Shown here piece after piece: positions 1 through 9,891 of a stretch of DNA of 64,000 nucleotides. A program made the position numbers and the translations under genes. Positions within the stretch are counted from its first letter, which is position 1, and every line of letters starts with the position of its first letter. Where the stretch lies: positions 163,356-227,355 of the forward strand of contig JAJVIP010000002.1 in NCBI GenBank assembly GCA_022072025.1, written 5' to 3'. The DNA is from Elusimicrobiota bacterium (GTDB lineage Bacteria; Elusimicrobiota; Elusimicrobia; F11). The notes under the pieces are model-generated. The model had not been told where the DNA came from and ran no database searches. It saw only the letters and a program-made list of their open reading frames with translations.

Positions 1-14
1 TCTCTAAAGTTGCG

Positions 15-1289
15 ATGAAAAAACAACAAGTGGTCGTTGTGGGCGCCGCCAAATCTGGTATCGCGGCGGCTCAACTTCTCCTCCGGCATGGCGCCAAAGT
101 CACTTTGGTTGATGAAAAACCACTGGCGCAGATAAAACCCGTTCCCAAAAACCTTGGCCGTTTTTTTAAGTTCAAGGCGGGGGTCCGAAAATTTTTCAAT
201 TCCCGCTTAGATTTAATCGTGGTAAGCCCTGGAGTTCCATGGAATCACTCGGAGCTCAATCGCGCCAGAAAAAGAGGAATTTCAGTATGGCCTGAACTTG
301 AATTGGGATGGCGATTGTCTTGTCCCAAGATCACCATAGCTGTCACAGGCACCAATGGGAAGACCACCACCACCGCTTTGATCGGACATATTCTCAGACA
401 AGCTGGGTTTCCGACTGTGGTGGGAGGGAATATCGGAACCCCGTTGAGCGCTTTAGTAAACAAAATTACCCCATCGACCTACCTTGTGCTTGAAGTTTCA
501 AGTTATCAATTGGAAGGACATCGTACGTTTCATCCCAATATCGCAGTTTTTTTAAATCTTACTCCCGATCATCTCAAACGGCACGGAACCATGTCACGTT
601 ATGCTGCGGCAAAGGGAAAATTGTTCCAATTGATGCGAGGGCCCGATGTCGCCGTTTTAAATAAATCGGACCGATGGTGTCGGGAATTGGCGAAATCAAT
701 TCGCGCACAGAAAAGATTCTTCCCCAATCCCAGTGATCGAAGGCTGGCCAAGAACCTCAAATTGCCGGGTCGTCACAACTTAGAAAATGCCATGGCCGCC
801 GTGGGGGCTTGCCGCGCGCTGGGAATTTCTGACTCAATTATTCAATCCGGTTTGTCTTCGTTTAGAGGGGTTCCACACCGAATTGAATTTGTTCGGGAAT
901 TAAAAGGGGTGCGGTATTTTAATGACTCTAAGGCCACCAACGTTGACTCAACCAAGGTGGCGTTAAATTCATTTAAAGAAAAAATTGTTTTGATTTTGGG
1001 GGGGGAACACAAAGGGTCTTCCTATCGCCCTCTCATTCCCCTTATTAAAAAAAATGTGCGTGCCATCATCACGATCGGCGAGGCCGCTCCCTTGATAGAA
1101 AAAGAATTAAGAAGGGTGGTTCCCTTGTATTCTTCCGGAAATATTAACAGCGCGGTTCGATTAAGCCAGGGTCTCGCGTTAAAAGGAATGGTGGTTCTTT
1201 TGTCCCCTGCCTGTGCCTCGTTTGATCAGTTCCGGAATTATGAGCACCGCGGTGATGTTTTTATTCGTTGTGTGAGGCAACTGCGGTGA
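15..1289 (+). CDS. murD: UDP-N-acetylmuramoylalanine--D-glutamate ligase MurD
   Basis: Cytoplasmic Mur ligase that adds D-glutamate to UDP-MurNAc-L-Ala in peptidoglycan precursor synthesis. The 424-residue product has the family layout: a Rossmann-type UDP-binding start (VVGAAKSG, residues 8-15), the ATP-binding loop TGTNGKTTT at about 111-119, NLTPDHLKRH in the central domain and NDSKATN in the C-terminal domain. Length is a little under the usual 430-450. The ATG lies only 14 bases into the window, so the upstream partner (often mraY) is outside. Its stop overlaps the ftsW start as GTGA, so it is the first visible gene of a division/cell-wall operon. Confidence 0.96.
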   Translation: MKKQQVVVVGAAKSGIAAAQLLLRHGAKVTLVDEKPLAQIKPVPKNLGRFFKFKAGVRKFFNSRLDLIVVSPGVPWNHSELNRARKRGISVWPELELGWRLSCPKITIAVTGTNGKTTTTALIGHILRQAGFPTVVGGNIGTPLSALVNKITPSTYLVLEVSSYQLEGHRTFHPNIAVFLNLTPDHLKRHGTMSRYAAAKGKLFQLMRGPDVAVLNKSDRWCRELAKSIRAQKRFFPNPSDRRLAKNLKLPGRHNLENAMAAVGACRALGISDSIIQSGLSSFRGVPHRIEFVRELKGVRYFNDSKATNVDSTKVALNSFKEKIVLILGGEHKGSSYRPLIPLIKKNVRAIITIGEAAPLIEKELRRVVPLYSSGNINSAVRLSQGLALKGMVVLLSPACASFDQFRNYEHRGDVFIRCVRQLR

Positions 1290-2470
1290 AAGTTCAATTT
1301 GTCTCGAATTCAAGAAAAGAAAAGAAAAAATTGACCAAATTATTTTCGATTGAGGCTTTGATGCGAAGCCCCTATCCCGACAAAGGACTTGTCTTGTCAG
1401 TTTTTGGTTTGTTGGTGTTTGGATGGGTTATGATTTATTCCTCAAGTGCTTTGTTCGCTGAAAACCGATATGGGGATCAGTTCTATTTCATAAAAAAACA
1501 ATTGCTCTGGTCTTTGGTGGGAGCGGTGGCTTTTTTATTAGCTGCCAATGTTCATCTTTCCTTTCTTCAGTCCAAGGTCAAACCCATTTATCTGGTTACT
1601 GTGTGTTTGTTGGTGTTGGTCCTTATCATTGGCCCCAAAATATCAGGGGCGCGGCGATGGATTCATTTGCCAGGAATGAACTTTCAACCTTCGGAAGCGG
1701 CGAAACTCGTGATGGTTTTATTGGTGGCGGATTATATGGACCGACGACAAAGCCGGTTAAAAGATTTTAAGCGTGGAGTGATGCCTTTATTGTTGATGGT
1801 AAGCGTTATGGTGGGGTTGATACTCGTGGAACCCGACTTGGGGACTCCCGTTCTTATGATGGGCGTTTTGTTCTCTTTGCTCATGTTGGGCGGTGCTAGA
1901 TGGAGTCATTTTTTTGTCTTGGGTTTAGCCTCTCTGCCTGTGTTGGTTATCGGAATTCTTAAAGTTCAATACCGATTGGAAAGGTTTTTCGCCTATTTAA
2001 ACCCATGGGAAGACGCCAAAGGAAAAGGCTATCAATTGATACAGTCATTGACAGCCATGGGATCAGGGGGATTCTTTGGCAAGGGGCTGGGGAATTCACG
2101 CTTGAAAATTTCAAATCTTCCTGAATGTCACACGGATTTTATCTTTTCTGTTTTGGGCGAAGAGTTGGGGCTTTTGGGGACGATGCTTTGTGCGGGTCTC
2201 TTTTTGTTTCTGTGTATGAGAAGTCTAAAAATTGCGAAGCAGGCGCCCGATGTTTTCTCTCGAATGGTGGCGGCCGGAATCGGATTAACCATTGGATATC
2301 AAGCCATTATTAATATGGGCGTGGCCTCTGGACTGTTGCCGACCAAAGGGATGCCGCTACCTTTTATTTCATTTGGAGGGTCTTCGTTGGTCATCATGCT
2401 TTTTTCGGTGGGACTTTTGGCCAATGTTTCTCGTCAAGCGTCATTTCCGATTGAGAAGAGGCGTTCATGA
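1286..2470 (+). CDS. ftsW: FtsW, lipid II polymerase of the divisome
   Basis: SEDS-family integral membrane protein; the family polymerises lipid II with class B penicillin-binding proteins at the septum. I place the start at GTG 1286, giving a GTGA overlap with the murD stop and 394 residues; an in-frame TTG at 1268 is also possible but lies deeper in murD. A basic 25-residue cytoplasmic tail precedes about ten hydrophobic segments. SEDS landmarks include GARRWIHLPGMNFQPSEAAK, the acidic VEPDLGTP loop and PLPFISFGGSS near the C-terminus. Placement between murD and murG favours FtsW over RodA. Confidence 0.94.
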   Translation: MKVQFVSNSRKEKKKLTKLFSIEALMRSPYPDKGLVLSVFGLLVFGWVMIYSSSALFAENRYGDQFYFIKKQLLWSLVGAVAFLLAANVHLSFLQSKVKPIYLVTVCLLVLVLIIGPKISGARRWIHLPGMNFQPSEAAKLVMVLLVADYMDRRQSRLKDFKRGVMPLLLMVSVMVGLILVEPDLGTPVLMMGVLFSLLMLGGARWSHFFVLGLASLPVLVIGILKVQYRLERFFAYLNPWEDAKGKGYQLIQSLTAMGSGGFFGKGLGNSRLKISNLPECHTDFIFSVLGEELGLLGTMLCAGLFLFLCMRSLKIAKQAPDVFSRMVAAGIGLTIGYQAIINMGVASGLLPTKGMPLPFISFGGSSLVIMLFSVGLLANVSRQASFPIEKRRS

Positions 2471-3558
2471 AAATTCTGATCGCTGCCGGAGGGACTGGAG
2501 GGCATTTTTATCCGGGATTGGCGGTGGCGCGAGAATTGTTGCTTCGACAAGATTCTGTGTTCTTTATTATTAAGAAGGGAGATTATGTTCGTCCTCTTCT
2601 TGATCGAGAAAATATTCCCTATTTCGCTATATCCGCTGGTGGATTTAAAAGGAGTCTTCATCCCGCCAATATTTTGGTGGTGCTTAAATTGATTTTTGGA
2701 TTTTTCGAGTCTCTTCGCTTGCTCATTAAAATAAAACCGAACCGTTTGTTGGTGATGGGGGGGTATCTGTCCGTTCCCCCAGCGCTGGCGGCGAGATGTT
2801 TAAAAATCCCTGTCTTTCTACATGAACAAAATGCGATTCCTGGATTGGCCAATCGATGTTTGAGTTGGTTGGCTGCGAAAGTCGCGGTAAGTTTTCCATC
2901 TAGTAAAGATGTGTTTGGGAAAAAAGCGGTTGTAACCGGTAACCCGATTCGAAAAGAGTTTTTGTCTTTGCCAAATCCATCTGACGCTCGCAAACGTTGG
3001 GGGTTGGTTCCTGGGAATCTAACTTTTCTCGTGTTCGGTGGGAGTTTGGGCGCTCACCGAGTCAATCAATTGGTAATCGAGTCGCTGGAAAAATTAACTT
3101 CATTTGTAGATCAATTTCAATTCATTCATATCACGGGTCCCTCGGATGTGGCTTGGGCGCAGTCTCATTATAAAAGCAATGGTTTCCATGCCTATGTTGA
3201 TTCTTATTGTCATGATATGCCTTCAGCCTATGCGGCGAGTGATTTTGTGATCGCGCGGGCTGGAGCTTCCACCGTGTCTGAAATAATGGTGGTCAAAAAA
3301 CCAGCCCTTTTTATTCCATATCCATTGGCGACAGGAGGACATCAAACGGCCAATGCTCGCTATTTGGCCGATCAAGGATTGGCGGTGATTTATGAACAAA
3401 AAAATCTTGCGGGAGGTGAATTCGTTGGAATTTTGAAGAATCTGATGGAGTTTCCTGCTCAATGGCAATCTTGGTGGGGGAAAAACCCTCAGATGGAGAT
3501 TAACCCCGCCAAGTCAGCGTCAATGATAGCCGACCTCGTTCGCGAAAGTGTTGCTTAA
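2467..3558 (+). CDS. murG: UDP-GlcNAc transferase MurG
   Basis: Membrane-associated GT28 glycosyltransferase that adds GlcNAc to lipid I to make lipid II. The 363-residue product shows the glycine-rich N-terminal loop GGTGGHFYPGLAVA (residues 8-21), HEQNAIPGLANR, the second-domain loop GGSLGAHRVN and the donor-binding RAGASTVSE motif. Its ATG overlaps the ftsW stop (ATGA). The last 39 bases overlap, tail to tail, the amidase gene on the other strand. murC, murB, ddl and ftsQAZ do not follow, so the division cluster stops here. Confidence 0.95.
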   Translation: MKILIAAGGTGGHFYPGLAVARELLLRQDSVFFIIKKGDYVRPLLDRENIPYFAISAGGFKRSLHPANILVVLKLIFGFFESLRLLIKIKPNRLLVMGGYLSVPPALAARCLKIPVFLHEQNAIPGLANRCLSWLAAKVAVSFPSSKDVFGKKAVVTGNPIRKEFLSLPNPSDARKRWGLVPGNLTFLVFGGSLGAHRVNQLVIESLEKLTSFVDQFQFIHITGPSDVAWAQSHYKSNGFHAYVDSYCHDMPSAYAASDFVIARAGASTVSEIMVVKKPALFIPYPLATGGHQTANARYLADQGLAVIYEQKNLAGGEFVGILKNLMEFPAQWQSWWGKNPQMEINPAKSASMIADLVRESVA

Positions 3559-4203
3559 CCCCTGATGAATGGCTTCGGCTACTTTCTTTTGATAATTGGC
3601 TGTGATTAACTTTTTCGCTTCGGAGGGATTGCTGAGAAATCCTGATTCCACCAGGATGGCCGGCATGGTGGCCACATCCAACACAGTATAACTGTCCTTT
3701 TTTGTTTTTCGATTAAACGCTTTTAAGTTTCCAACTAGTTTTTTTTGAACATTTTCTGCAAGTTTCCGCGATTGTTCCGTCTTGTAATATGTGGTGACGC
3801 CTCTCATTTTTCGCTTCGGGTTCCAATCGCAATGAATGGAAATGTAGGCATCTGCTTTAAGCACATTGGCCAAAAGCGCGCGGGATTTGTTGTCTTCAGT
3901 TGTGCTTGATCCAAACCGCCAATAGTCTTGTGCGTTTCGCGTATAAACGACCTGTCCTCCCGCATTTTCAATCAATTTCCCTAATTTTTGAGCGATTTGA
4001 TAAGTGATGTAATGCTCAGAAAATCGGCTGTTCGAGGTCGATTTTCCTGAGTTGATGATATGCCCTTGGAAATCAAGTGTCCCATGGCCTGGGTCGATGG
4101 CAATAATTCGCCCCAAGAGAGGAGAGTCCGCATGAAGAAGGTTGGGTGTTAGTGTTCCCAATAGAATCGAGAAAATGGTGTTTCTGAAGGATGCGGGTTT
4201 CAC
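3520..4203 (-). CDS. N-acetylmuramoyl-L-alanine amidase (Amidase_3)
   Basis: Zinc amidase of the AmiA/B/C type that cleaves the amide bond between MurNAc and the stem peptide, acting in the periplasm or envelope. A hydrophobic signal-like N-terminus (residues 8-25) is followed by one Amidase_3 domain with all expected zinc and catalytic residues: H40 in IDPGHG, E63 in SEHYITY, H124 in SIHCDW and E186 in VESGF. No LysM, SH3 or AMIN domain is present, so it is a minimal 227-residue form. The GTG start overlaps the stop of the upstream LOG gene as GTGA, implying translational coupling. Its 3' end overlaps murG. Confidence 0.9.
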   Translation of the reverse strand: MKPASFRNTIFSILLGTLTPNLLHADSPLLGRIIAIDPGHGTLDFQGHIINSGKSTSNSRFSEHYITYQIAQKLGKLIENAGGQVVYTRNAQDYWRFGSSTTEDNKSRALLANVLKADAYISIHCDWNPKRKMRGVTTYYKTEQSRKLAENVQKKLVGNLKAFNRKTKKDSYTVLDVATMPAILVESGFLSNPSEAKKLITANYQKKVAEAIHQGLSNTFANEVGYH

Positions 4204-5273
4204 TGGCTCATATTCATGAAGTCAATTAATTGTCTTAGGCGGCCATTGTTCATGCGATTAAATGAAAAAACAAGTCGAGGCAGCTCATTTAAGTCGGGCT
4301 GATTGGACTCCTCAGAAAGAGGATCGCTTTTTTCAAATGAGCCCTCAGTCAAAATATCTTTGAATTGGCTGTTGAGTGTGCGCAATTGGGATTTGTCGAT
4401 GGGTCGTTTCAGGCGCAAAACAAGTTTATCTTTCACATACCGCATGGAGTGATAGTTAGAATAGAAACGGAAAATTTCAGACGCCGCCTCCTCCACTGAA
4501 TCTGTGATTTTGTAGAGATGTTGATCCTCAGGTGATATTTTCTTTTCTTTGAGCATCTGCTTTGTGATAAATCCGTTGAGGTCTTTCCAGAAATGTTTGC
4601 CGGGAGCATCAATGAGAACGATGGGGATCGGTTCGCATTTCCCGGTTTGAACCAGTGTTAATATTTCAAAGGCTTCATCGAGAGTTCCAAAGCCGCCAGG
4701 AAAAAACGCGGCACCAGCGGCCTCTTTAACGAAGACCAATTTACGGGTAAAAAAGTATCGGCAGTCAATGTAGGTGGGTTGGTCAGCAATAAATGGATTG
4801 GGGTGCTGTTCGAACGGGAGTTTGATGTTGACCCCGAAACTTCCCTTGGGGCCGGCTCCCTCATTACCGGCTTGCATGATTCCCGGGCCGGCACCGGTGA
4901 TGATCATATAGCCGTTATTAATCAGTTTCTTGGCGAAAGATTTTGTCATCTGATACGAGATTTCATTTGATGGGGTTCGAGCTGAACCAAAAATGGTGAC
5001 CTTCCGGACATGGCGATAGTTTTGAAAAATTTTAAAAGCGTAGCGAAGCTCTCGGATGGCCCGACTCAGCAGTTTTAGATCGCCTCTTCCAATTTGCGCT
5101 TCTACTCCTTTTAGCGCTGTGACAATTATTTCTTGAACAACATCGGCGTTTTCAAAATCTTTTTTTGGGGGGCTCATGTCCTTAATGATTTGCTTGATGC
5201 TTTGTTGTATTTTGGGGCTCCAAACTTCGGATGTATTTTCGGATGGCTTTTTAACTTTGGGTTTAGATGTCAT
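4200..5273 (-). CDS. LOG-family (TIGR00730-type) nucleotide phosphoribohydrolase-like protein
   Basis: Contains the Rossmann LOG/lysine-decarboxylase-like domain at about residues 90-280, with the GAGPGIMQAGNEGA loop and the diagnostic PGGFGTLDE at 192-200. Family members hydrolyse nucleoside 5'-monophosphates to base plus ribose phosphate. At 357 residues it is much longer than simple LOG proteins (about 190), with a helical N-terminal region and a roughly 75-residue C-terminal tail, closer in build to PpnN-type enzymes; that comparison is from memory. I choose ATG 5273 because GAGGA lies just upstream; an in-frame TTG at 5336 lacks a ribosome site. It is coupled to the amidase by a GTGA overlap. 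Confidence 0.82.
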   Translation of the reverse strand: MTSKPKVKKPSENTSEVWSPKIQQSIKQIIKDMSPPKKDFENADVVQEIIVTALKGVEAQIGRGDLKLLSRAIRELRYAFKIFQNYRHVRKVTIFGSARTPSNEISYQMTKSFAKKLINNGYMIITGAGPGIMQAGNEGAGPKGSFGVNIKLPFEQHPNPFIADQPTYIDCRYFFTRKLVFVKEAAGAAFFPGGFGTLDEAFEILTLVQTGKCEPIPIVLIDAPGKHFWKDLNGFITKQMLKEKKISPEDQHLYKITDSVEEAASEIFRFYSNYHSMRYVKDKLVLRLKRPIDKSQLRTLNSQFKDILTEGSFEKSDPLSEESNQPDLNELPRLVFSFNRMNNGRLRQLIDFMNMSQ

Positions 5274-5375
5274 GTTGTCCTCGTATGATTTATTTTTATT
5301 TGATCTTAGTTTAATGGGGGGCGGTCGTCGATTCAACGCATATTTTCAACCTGATTCGTTTGTTTGTCAATTCGA

Positions 5376-7367
5376 ATGAATAACTTTGAAGTCATATCAC
5401 AATTCCAGCCTGCGGGTGATCAAGTCGCAGCGATCAAGGAAATGACGTCTGCCTTAAGCCAGGGCAAACGCCATAACACGCTTCTCGGGGTAACGGGATC
5501 GGGGAAAACTTTCACCATGGCCAATGTGATCGCCAATCTTGGGCGGCCTACATTGGTGATGTCACCCAATAAAATATTGGCCGCTCAACTTTACTCGGAG
5601 TTTAAGGCCTTCTTTCCAAAAAATGCCGTTGAGTACTTCATTTCTTATTACGATTATTATCAACCCGAAGCCTATGTTCCAACCTCGGACACTTTCATTG
5701 AAAAAGACGCCAGTATCAATGAACACATTGATCGACTTAGATTAAAAGCCACATCGAGCCTGATGGAAAGACGGGATGTCATTATCGTGGCCAGCGTTTC
5801 CTGTATATATGGTTTGGGTTCGCCGTCTGAATACAAACGCTTGGGGGTTATTATCGAGAAAGGGAAGTCCAAATCCAGTCGACAACTTTTGGACGAACTC
5901 ATTGCCATCCACTATGTCAGAAATGAATTGGAATTTACTCCAGGGAAATTTCGGGTGCGTGGGGATACGGTTGAAATATTTCCGGCCTATTTGGACACGG
6001 CCCTCCGGATCGAATTTTTTGGTGATGAAGTAGAGCGGATCAGGGAAATTCACGCATTGACAGGAAGTCCGATTTGTGAAAAAGATTGCGCCTATATCTA
6101 TCCCGCTAAACACTTCGTTACCACTCGGCCCACCATTGAAAAAGCCTTAAAGGAAATAGAAAAAGAACTCAAGGAACAGTTGGCTTATTTTCATTCCAAA
6201 AAGAAATTGTTAGAGGCACAACGCCTTGAACAAAGGACCCGCTATGACATGGAGATGCTCAGAGAGTTGGGATTCTGTTCGGGAATAGAAAATTATTCTA
6301 GGCCTTTGTCGGGACGCGCTCCTGGGGAGAGGCCCGATTGTTTGTTGGATTATTTCCCGGAAGATTTTCTTGTGGTCATCGATGAGTCTCATGTCACTCT
6401 CCCTCAAATTCGAGGCATGTATGAGGGGGACCGCTCGAGAAAACAGACGCTGGTTGATTTCGGGTTTCGCTTGCCTTGCGCATTGGACAATCGACCCCTT
6501 AAATTCCACGAGTTTGAATCAATGGTGCCTCAGGCCGTTTATGTGTCGGCCACCCCCGGGCCGTATGAATTGGAGCATTGCAAAGGAGAGGTGGTTGAAC
6601 AGGTCATTCGGCCAACAGGATTGGTTGATCCTGAGGTAACCATTCACCCCACGAAAGGGCAGATTCCTGACTTAATGCGCCGAATCAAAGAACATGTGGC
6701 CAAGAAATTTCGTGTTTTGATAACAACCCTCACCAAAAAAATGGCTGAGGATTTGACTGATTATTTGAATGATCAAGGATTACGCGTTCGATATATGCAT
6801 TCAGATATTGATGCTCTGGAACGTATTGAAATTATTCAGAAACTTAGAAAAGCCGAGTTCGATGTGTTGGTCGGGATTAATTTACTCCGAGAAGGGTTGG
6901 ATTTGCCGGAGGTGTCATTGGTGGCGGTTATGGATGCTGACAAGGAAGGGTTTTTGCGATCGGAAACAACGCTTATTCAAGTCTGTGGCAGGGCGGCTCG
7001 TAACTTGAATGGGGAAGTGGTTCTTTATGCAGACAGCATCACAGGTTCGATGCGAAGGGCTTTGGATGAAATGGATCGACGGCGAAAAAAACAATTGGCC
7101 TATAACATTCAATATAAAATTTCTCCTCGGTCGGTGGTCAAAGCGGTTCAGGATTTAGAGGAATTCCAGGTAAAAGCCAAAGAACAGAGCGTGAAAACTG
7201 CCTATTCTAGTTCCATGATTCCCATCACTGATAAAAAAAGTTTGGGAAGGGCCATCAAAGAATTGGAGGTTCAAATGAAGGCTGCGGCCGAGGTATTGGA
7301 TTTTGAGTTGGCGGCGCTATTTCGTGATCGAATCAACGAAATAAGAAAAATGGAAGTTAAGGGGTAA
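5376..7367 (+). CDS. uvrB: Excinuclease ABC subunit UvrB
   Basis: Damage-verifying helicase-like subunit of nucleotide excision repair; it works with UvrA and UvrC. From ATG 5376 the product is 663 residues and begins in the expected [13 protein letters not shown] context; an in-frame TTG at 5364 would add four residues. It carries Walker A GVTGSGKT (38-45), the YYQPEAYVP beta-hairpin region, [22 protein letters not shown], helicase motifs with [12 protein letters not shown] and QVCGRAARN, and a C-terminal UVR domain (about 625-660). It stands alone between two minus-strand gene pairs. Confidence 0.97.
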   Translation: MNNFEVISQFQPAGDQVAAIKEMTSALSQGKRHNTLLGVTGSGKTFTMANVIANLGRPTLVMSPNKILAAQLYSEFKAFFPKNAVEYFISYYDYYQPEAYVPTSDTFIEKDASINEHIDRLRLKATSSLMERRDVIIVASVSCIYGLGSPSEYKRLGVIIEKGKSKSSRQLLDELIAIHYVRNELEFTPGKFRVRGDTVEIFPAYLDTALRIEFFGDEVERIREIHALTGSPICEKDCAYIYPAKHFVTTRPTIEKALKEIEKELKEQLAYFHSKKKLLEAQRLEQRTRYDMEMLRELGFCSGIENYSRPLSGRAPGERPDCLLDYFPEDFLVVIDESHVTLPQIRGMYEGDRSRKQTLVDFGFRLPCALDNRPLKFHEFESMVPQAVYVSATPGPYELEHCKGEVVEQVIRPTGLVDPEVTIHPTKGQIPDLMRRIKEHVAKKFRVLITTLTKKMAEDLTDYLNDQGLRVRYMHSDIDALERIEIIQKLRKAEFDVLVGINLLREGLDLPEVSLVAVMDADKEGFLRSETTLIQVCGRAARNLNGEVVLYADSITGSMRRALDEMDRRRKKQLAYNIQYKISPRSVVKAVQDLEEFQVKAKEQSVKTAYSSSMIPITDKKSLGRAIKELEVQMKAAAEVLDFELAALFRDRINEIRKMEVKG

Positions 7368-7385
7368 TTACTTAATTTAGATGCG

Positions 7386-8564
7386 TTATTTGGGTCGAGG
7401 AGCTTCGCGGGGGAGATTAATGATCATGGGGGAACCATCGGCGGGAGGGGCCGCCGGGGCCGGAGGCGGTTCACTTCCCTCTTTTCCACTCCAAACCCCC
7501 CGATCGACCCCTCGTAGTTTGAGGGCCAGATCTTCAAGATTTGTGGCATGGTTCAAAGCTTCTTGAGTGGTGATGAGGTTTTGGGCGTGGAGATGTTCCA
7601 AATCCTGATCAAAGGTGTGCATGCCATAATAAGTGTCTTGGGAGAGCAGTCGAATCATTTCTTCAGTTCGTCCTTCTGCCAATAGTCTTTTTATAAAAGT
7701 GGTTCCTATCAATATTTCTGTGGCCGGATAGCGGTGACTGCCGTCAGTAGAACGGACCAGTCTTTGGGCCACAATTCCGGTGATCACGCCTGCCACCTGT
7801 TGACGAATAGAATTTTGTTCATGAGGGGGGAAGGCATCGACAATGCGGTTGACCCCATGAACCGCATCTATGGTGTGAATGGTTGATATCACCAGATGAC
7901 CTGATTCGGCTGCTGAAATGGCGGCCGCCATGGTCTCCACATCTCTCATTTCGCCAATGGCGATGACATCAGGGCTTTGACGAAGAACATTTTTCAGCGC
8001 GGCTTTGAAAGAACTCGTGTCATGACCCACTTCCCGTTGGGAAACGGAAGATTTGATGTCGGTGTGTATATATTCGATAGGATCTTCAACGGTAATGATG
8101 TTATAGGTGTAGTTCGCGTTCAGGTAATTGATTAAAGCATTCATCGTCGTTGTTTTGCCTGCGCCGGTGACGCCGGCGAACAAGATCAGTCCTCGTCCTT
8201 GGGAGACGAGTTTTTTGAGAGTTTGCGCGGGAAGATGCAAATCTTCAAAGGATTTAAGAGTGAGCGGAATGGTTCGAAGTGCCACGGCAACCGTTCCCTT
8301 TTGTCTGTAGAGATTAACCCGAAACCGACTAACTCCATCGACAGTGCAGGCGACGTCCAATTCATTTCGTTCGGAAAAGGCTTTTTGTTGTTCTGGAGAG
8401 AGTAAACTCTTTGATATTTCTTCTGTTTGCGCAGCGGTGAGAGGTTCGAGATTGGTTTGGACCAATTGGCCGTTAACACGGATCAGCGGGCAGGATCCAG
8501 GCTTAAAAAGAATGTCGGATATTCCGTCCCTCAACATCAGCTCAATTAATCGCTTATATTCCAT
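7386..8564 (-). CDS. pilT: PilT-type twitching motility ATPase
   Basis: Hexameric cytoplasmic ATPase that powers type IV pilus retraction. The 392-residue product has an N-terminal PAS-like domain, Walker A GVTGAGKTTT (131-140), an Asp box around EDPIEYIH (160-167), Walker B IAIGEMRDVET and the PilT/PilU His box GHLVISTIHTIDA (222-234). A Pro/Ala/Glu-rich tail of about 30 residues follows the catalytic core. A clear AGGAG site precedes the ATG. No other pilus gene is adjacent; the nearest upstream gene on the same strand is the HD-GYP protein, so a functional link through c-di-GMP is plausible but inferred. Confidence 0.93.
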   Translation of the reverse strand: MEYKRLIELMLRDGISDILFKPGSCPLIRVNGQLVQTNLEPLTAAQTEEISKSLLSPEQQKAFSERNELDVACTVDGVSRFRVNLYRQKGTVAVALRTIPLTLKSFEDLHLPAQTLKKLVSQGRGLILFAGVTGAGKTTTMNALINYLNANYTYNIITVEDPIEYIHTDIKSSVSQREVGHDTSSFKAALKNVLRQSPDVIAIGEMRDVETMAAAISAAESGHLVISTIHTIDAVHGVNRIVDAFPPHEQNSIRQQVAGVITGIVAQRLVRSTDGSHRYPATEILIGTTFIKRLLAEGRTEEMIRLLSQDTYYGMHTFDQDLEHLHAQNLITTQEALNHATNLEDLALKLRGVDRGVWSGKEGSEPPPAPAAPPADGSPMIINLPREAPRPK

Positions 8565-8602
8565 CAGAACTCCTTTGTTTGTCCACTAAATGTCTTCGAT
8601 AA

Positions 8603-8630
8603 AACATAACGAATAGTGCGATTTTTTCAA
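8603..8630 (-). promoter_or_regulatory. Possible sigma-70 promoter upstream of pilT
   Basis: On the minus strand TTGAAA is followed after 16 bases by TATGTT, 39 bases before the pilT start. The match is moderate (4 of 6 at each box), and this is the only space between the HD-GYP stop and pilT. An A/T-rich run overlaps the -35 side. Confidence 0.3.
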
Positions 8631-8643
8631 GGTTTTTTTTGAG

Positions 8644-9891
8644 TTACCAGGTTGGAAGGGAGGCGGGTCCTTCGTCCTCATTTTTTGGGGCGAAGGCTTT
8701 CATGATGGGCAGGACTTTCTCCATGCCTTTATGCAGGGCTTCAACCACCTTGGGGTCGAAGTGTTTACCCGCATCGGCATCGATAATTTGAAGTGTTTCT
8801 TCAATTGAGAATGAGGGTTTGTAAATTCGTTTGCTGGTGAGCGCATCAAAGACGTCCGCGATGGTGGCAATACGGGCTTCCATGGGAATGGCTTCTCCCT
8901 TCAGGCCTCTTGGATAACCCGAACCATCCCACTTTTCATGATGACACAACGCAATTGTGGCAGACATTTGCATGAGCTCATTTTCGGTGTCTTTAAGGAT
9001 TTCATATCCATGCACGGGATGTTTTTTCATCTCCAGCCATTCCTCTTCATTTAGTTTTCCGGGCTTGTTCAAAATGGCATCAGGTACCCCGATCTTTCCA
9101 ATGTCATGCATGGGGGCCGCCAGTCTGAGATTTTCAGTCCAATCGGGATCCAAACCCATTTCACGGGCGACAATGGCCGAATATTGGCTCATTCGCCACA
9201 AATGTGCGCGGGTGTCATGGTCTTTAAATTCCACCGCGGCGGCCAAGCGAATAATGGTTTCCTGCGTGGCTTTCCTGACTTCTTGATAGAGCTGGGCATT
9301 TTCTACATGTCCCGATGCCTGTTCGGATAGCAAGGTGAGAATTTCTTCATCTTGTTTATCGAAATATTTTTTTTCTTTGTTGTTGAGTACCTGAAATACG
9401 CCGATCACCAAATTTTTAGCATTGAACATGGGGGCTGCCAGTGTTGACTTGGTTCGGTATCCGGTTTTTTTATCAATTTCGGGATTAAAACGATTGTCTC
9501 TGTATACGTCTTTAATGTTGAGCATATGGCCTGAAGTGGCCACAGCTCCGGCAATGCCTTTGTCGATGGGAATTCGAATGGTTTCCGTCCCTGAAGCCAC
9601 TTTCGACCACAGTTCATTTTTCTTACGGTCCACCAAAAAAACGGTGGCGCGTTCAGCGTTTAAAACAACTTTGGATTCCTCCACTAACAGTTGAAGAAGT
9701 TCATCAAGGTTGGTGGTGGTGGAGGCCTTTTTGGCGTATTTGAGAAGTAGGGAAAGTCGCCGGCGCCACTTGTTGAGCCGGTCGATTTTTTCTTGAGAAC
9801 TTTTATTGGGCCGAAATTTTAAACCGCGTTTAATCGGTTTTTTTTTCATGTGCGGTCGAGTGTAACTAATTTTAGGAGCATTTTCTGACAA
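8644..9891 (-). CDS. GAF domain plus HD-GYP phosphodiesterase
   Basis: Predicted cytoplasmic c-di-GMP-degrading protein. Residues about 45-200 form a GAF sensor domain, preceded by a very basic N-terminal tail. Residues about 205-400 form the HD-GYP domain with HDIGKIGVPD (H262, D263), the HHEKWDGSGYPRGL segment carrying GYP at 325-327, and DVFDAL, so the metal-binding and catalytic pattern looks intact. No receiver domain or membrane segment is visible, so the GAF domain is the likely input. The start is uncertain: TTG 9891 gives 415 residues, and ATG 9849 gives 401 without a good ribosome site. Confidence 0.88.
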   Translation of the reverse strand: MSENAPKISYTRPHMKKKPIKRGLKFRPNKSSQEKIDRLNKWRRRLSLLLKYAKKASTTTNLDELLQLLVEESKVVLNAERATVFLVDRKKNELWSKVASGTETIRIPIDKGIAGAVATSGHMLNIKDVYRDNRFNPEIDKKTGYRTKSTLAAPMFNAKNLVIGVFQVLNNKEKKYFDKQDEEILTLLSEQASGHVENAQLYQEVRKATQETIIRLAAAVEFKDHDTRAHLWRMSQYSAIVAREMGLDPDWTENLRLAAPMHDIGKIGVPDAILNKPGKLNEEEWLEMKKHPVHGYEILKDTENELMQMSATIALCHHEKWDGSGYPRGLKGEAIPMEARIATIADVFDALTSKRIYKPSFSIEETLQIIDADAGKHFDPKVVEALHKGMEKVLPIMKAFAPKNEDEGPASLPTW

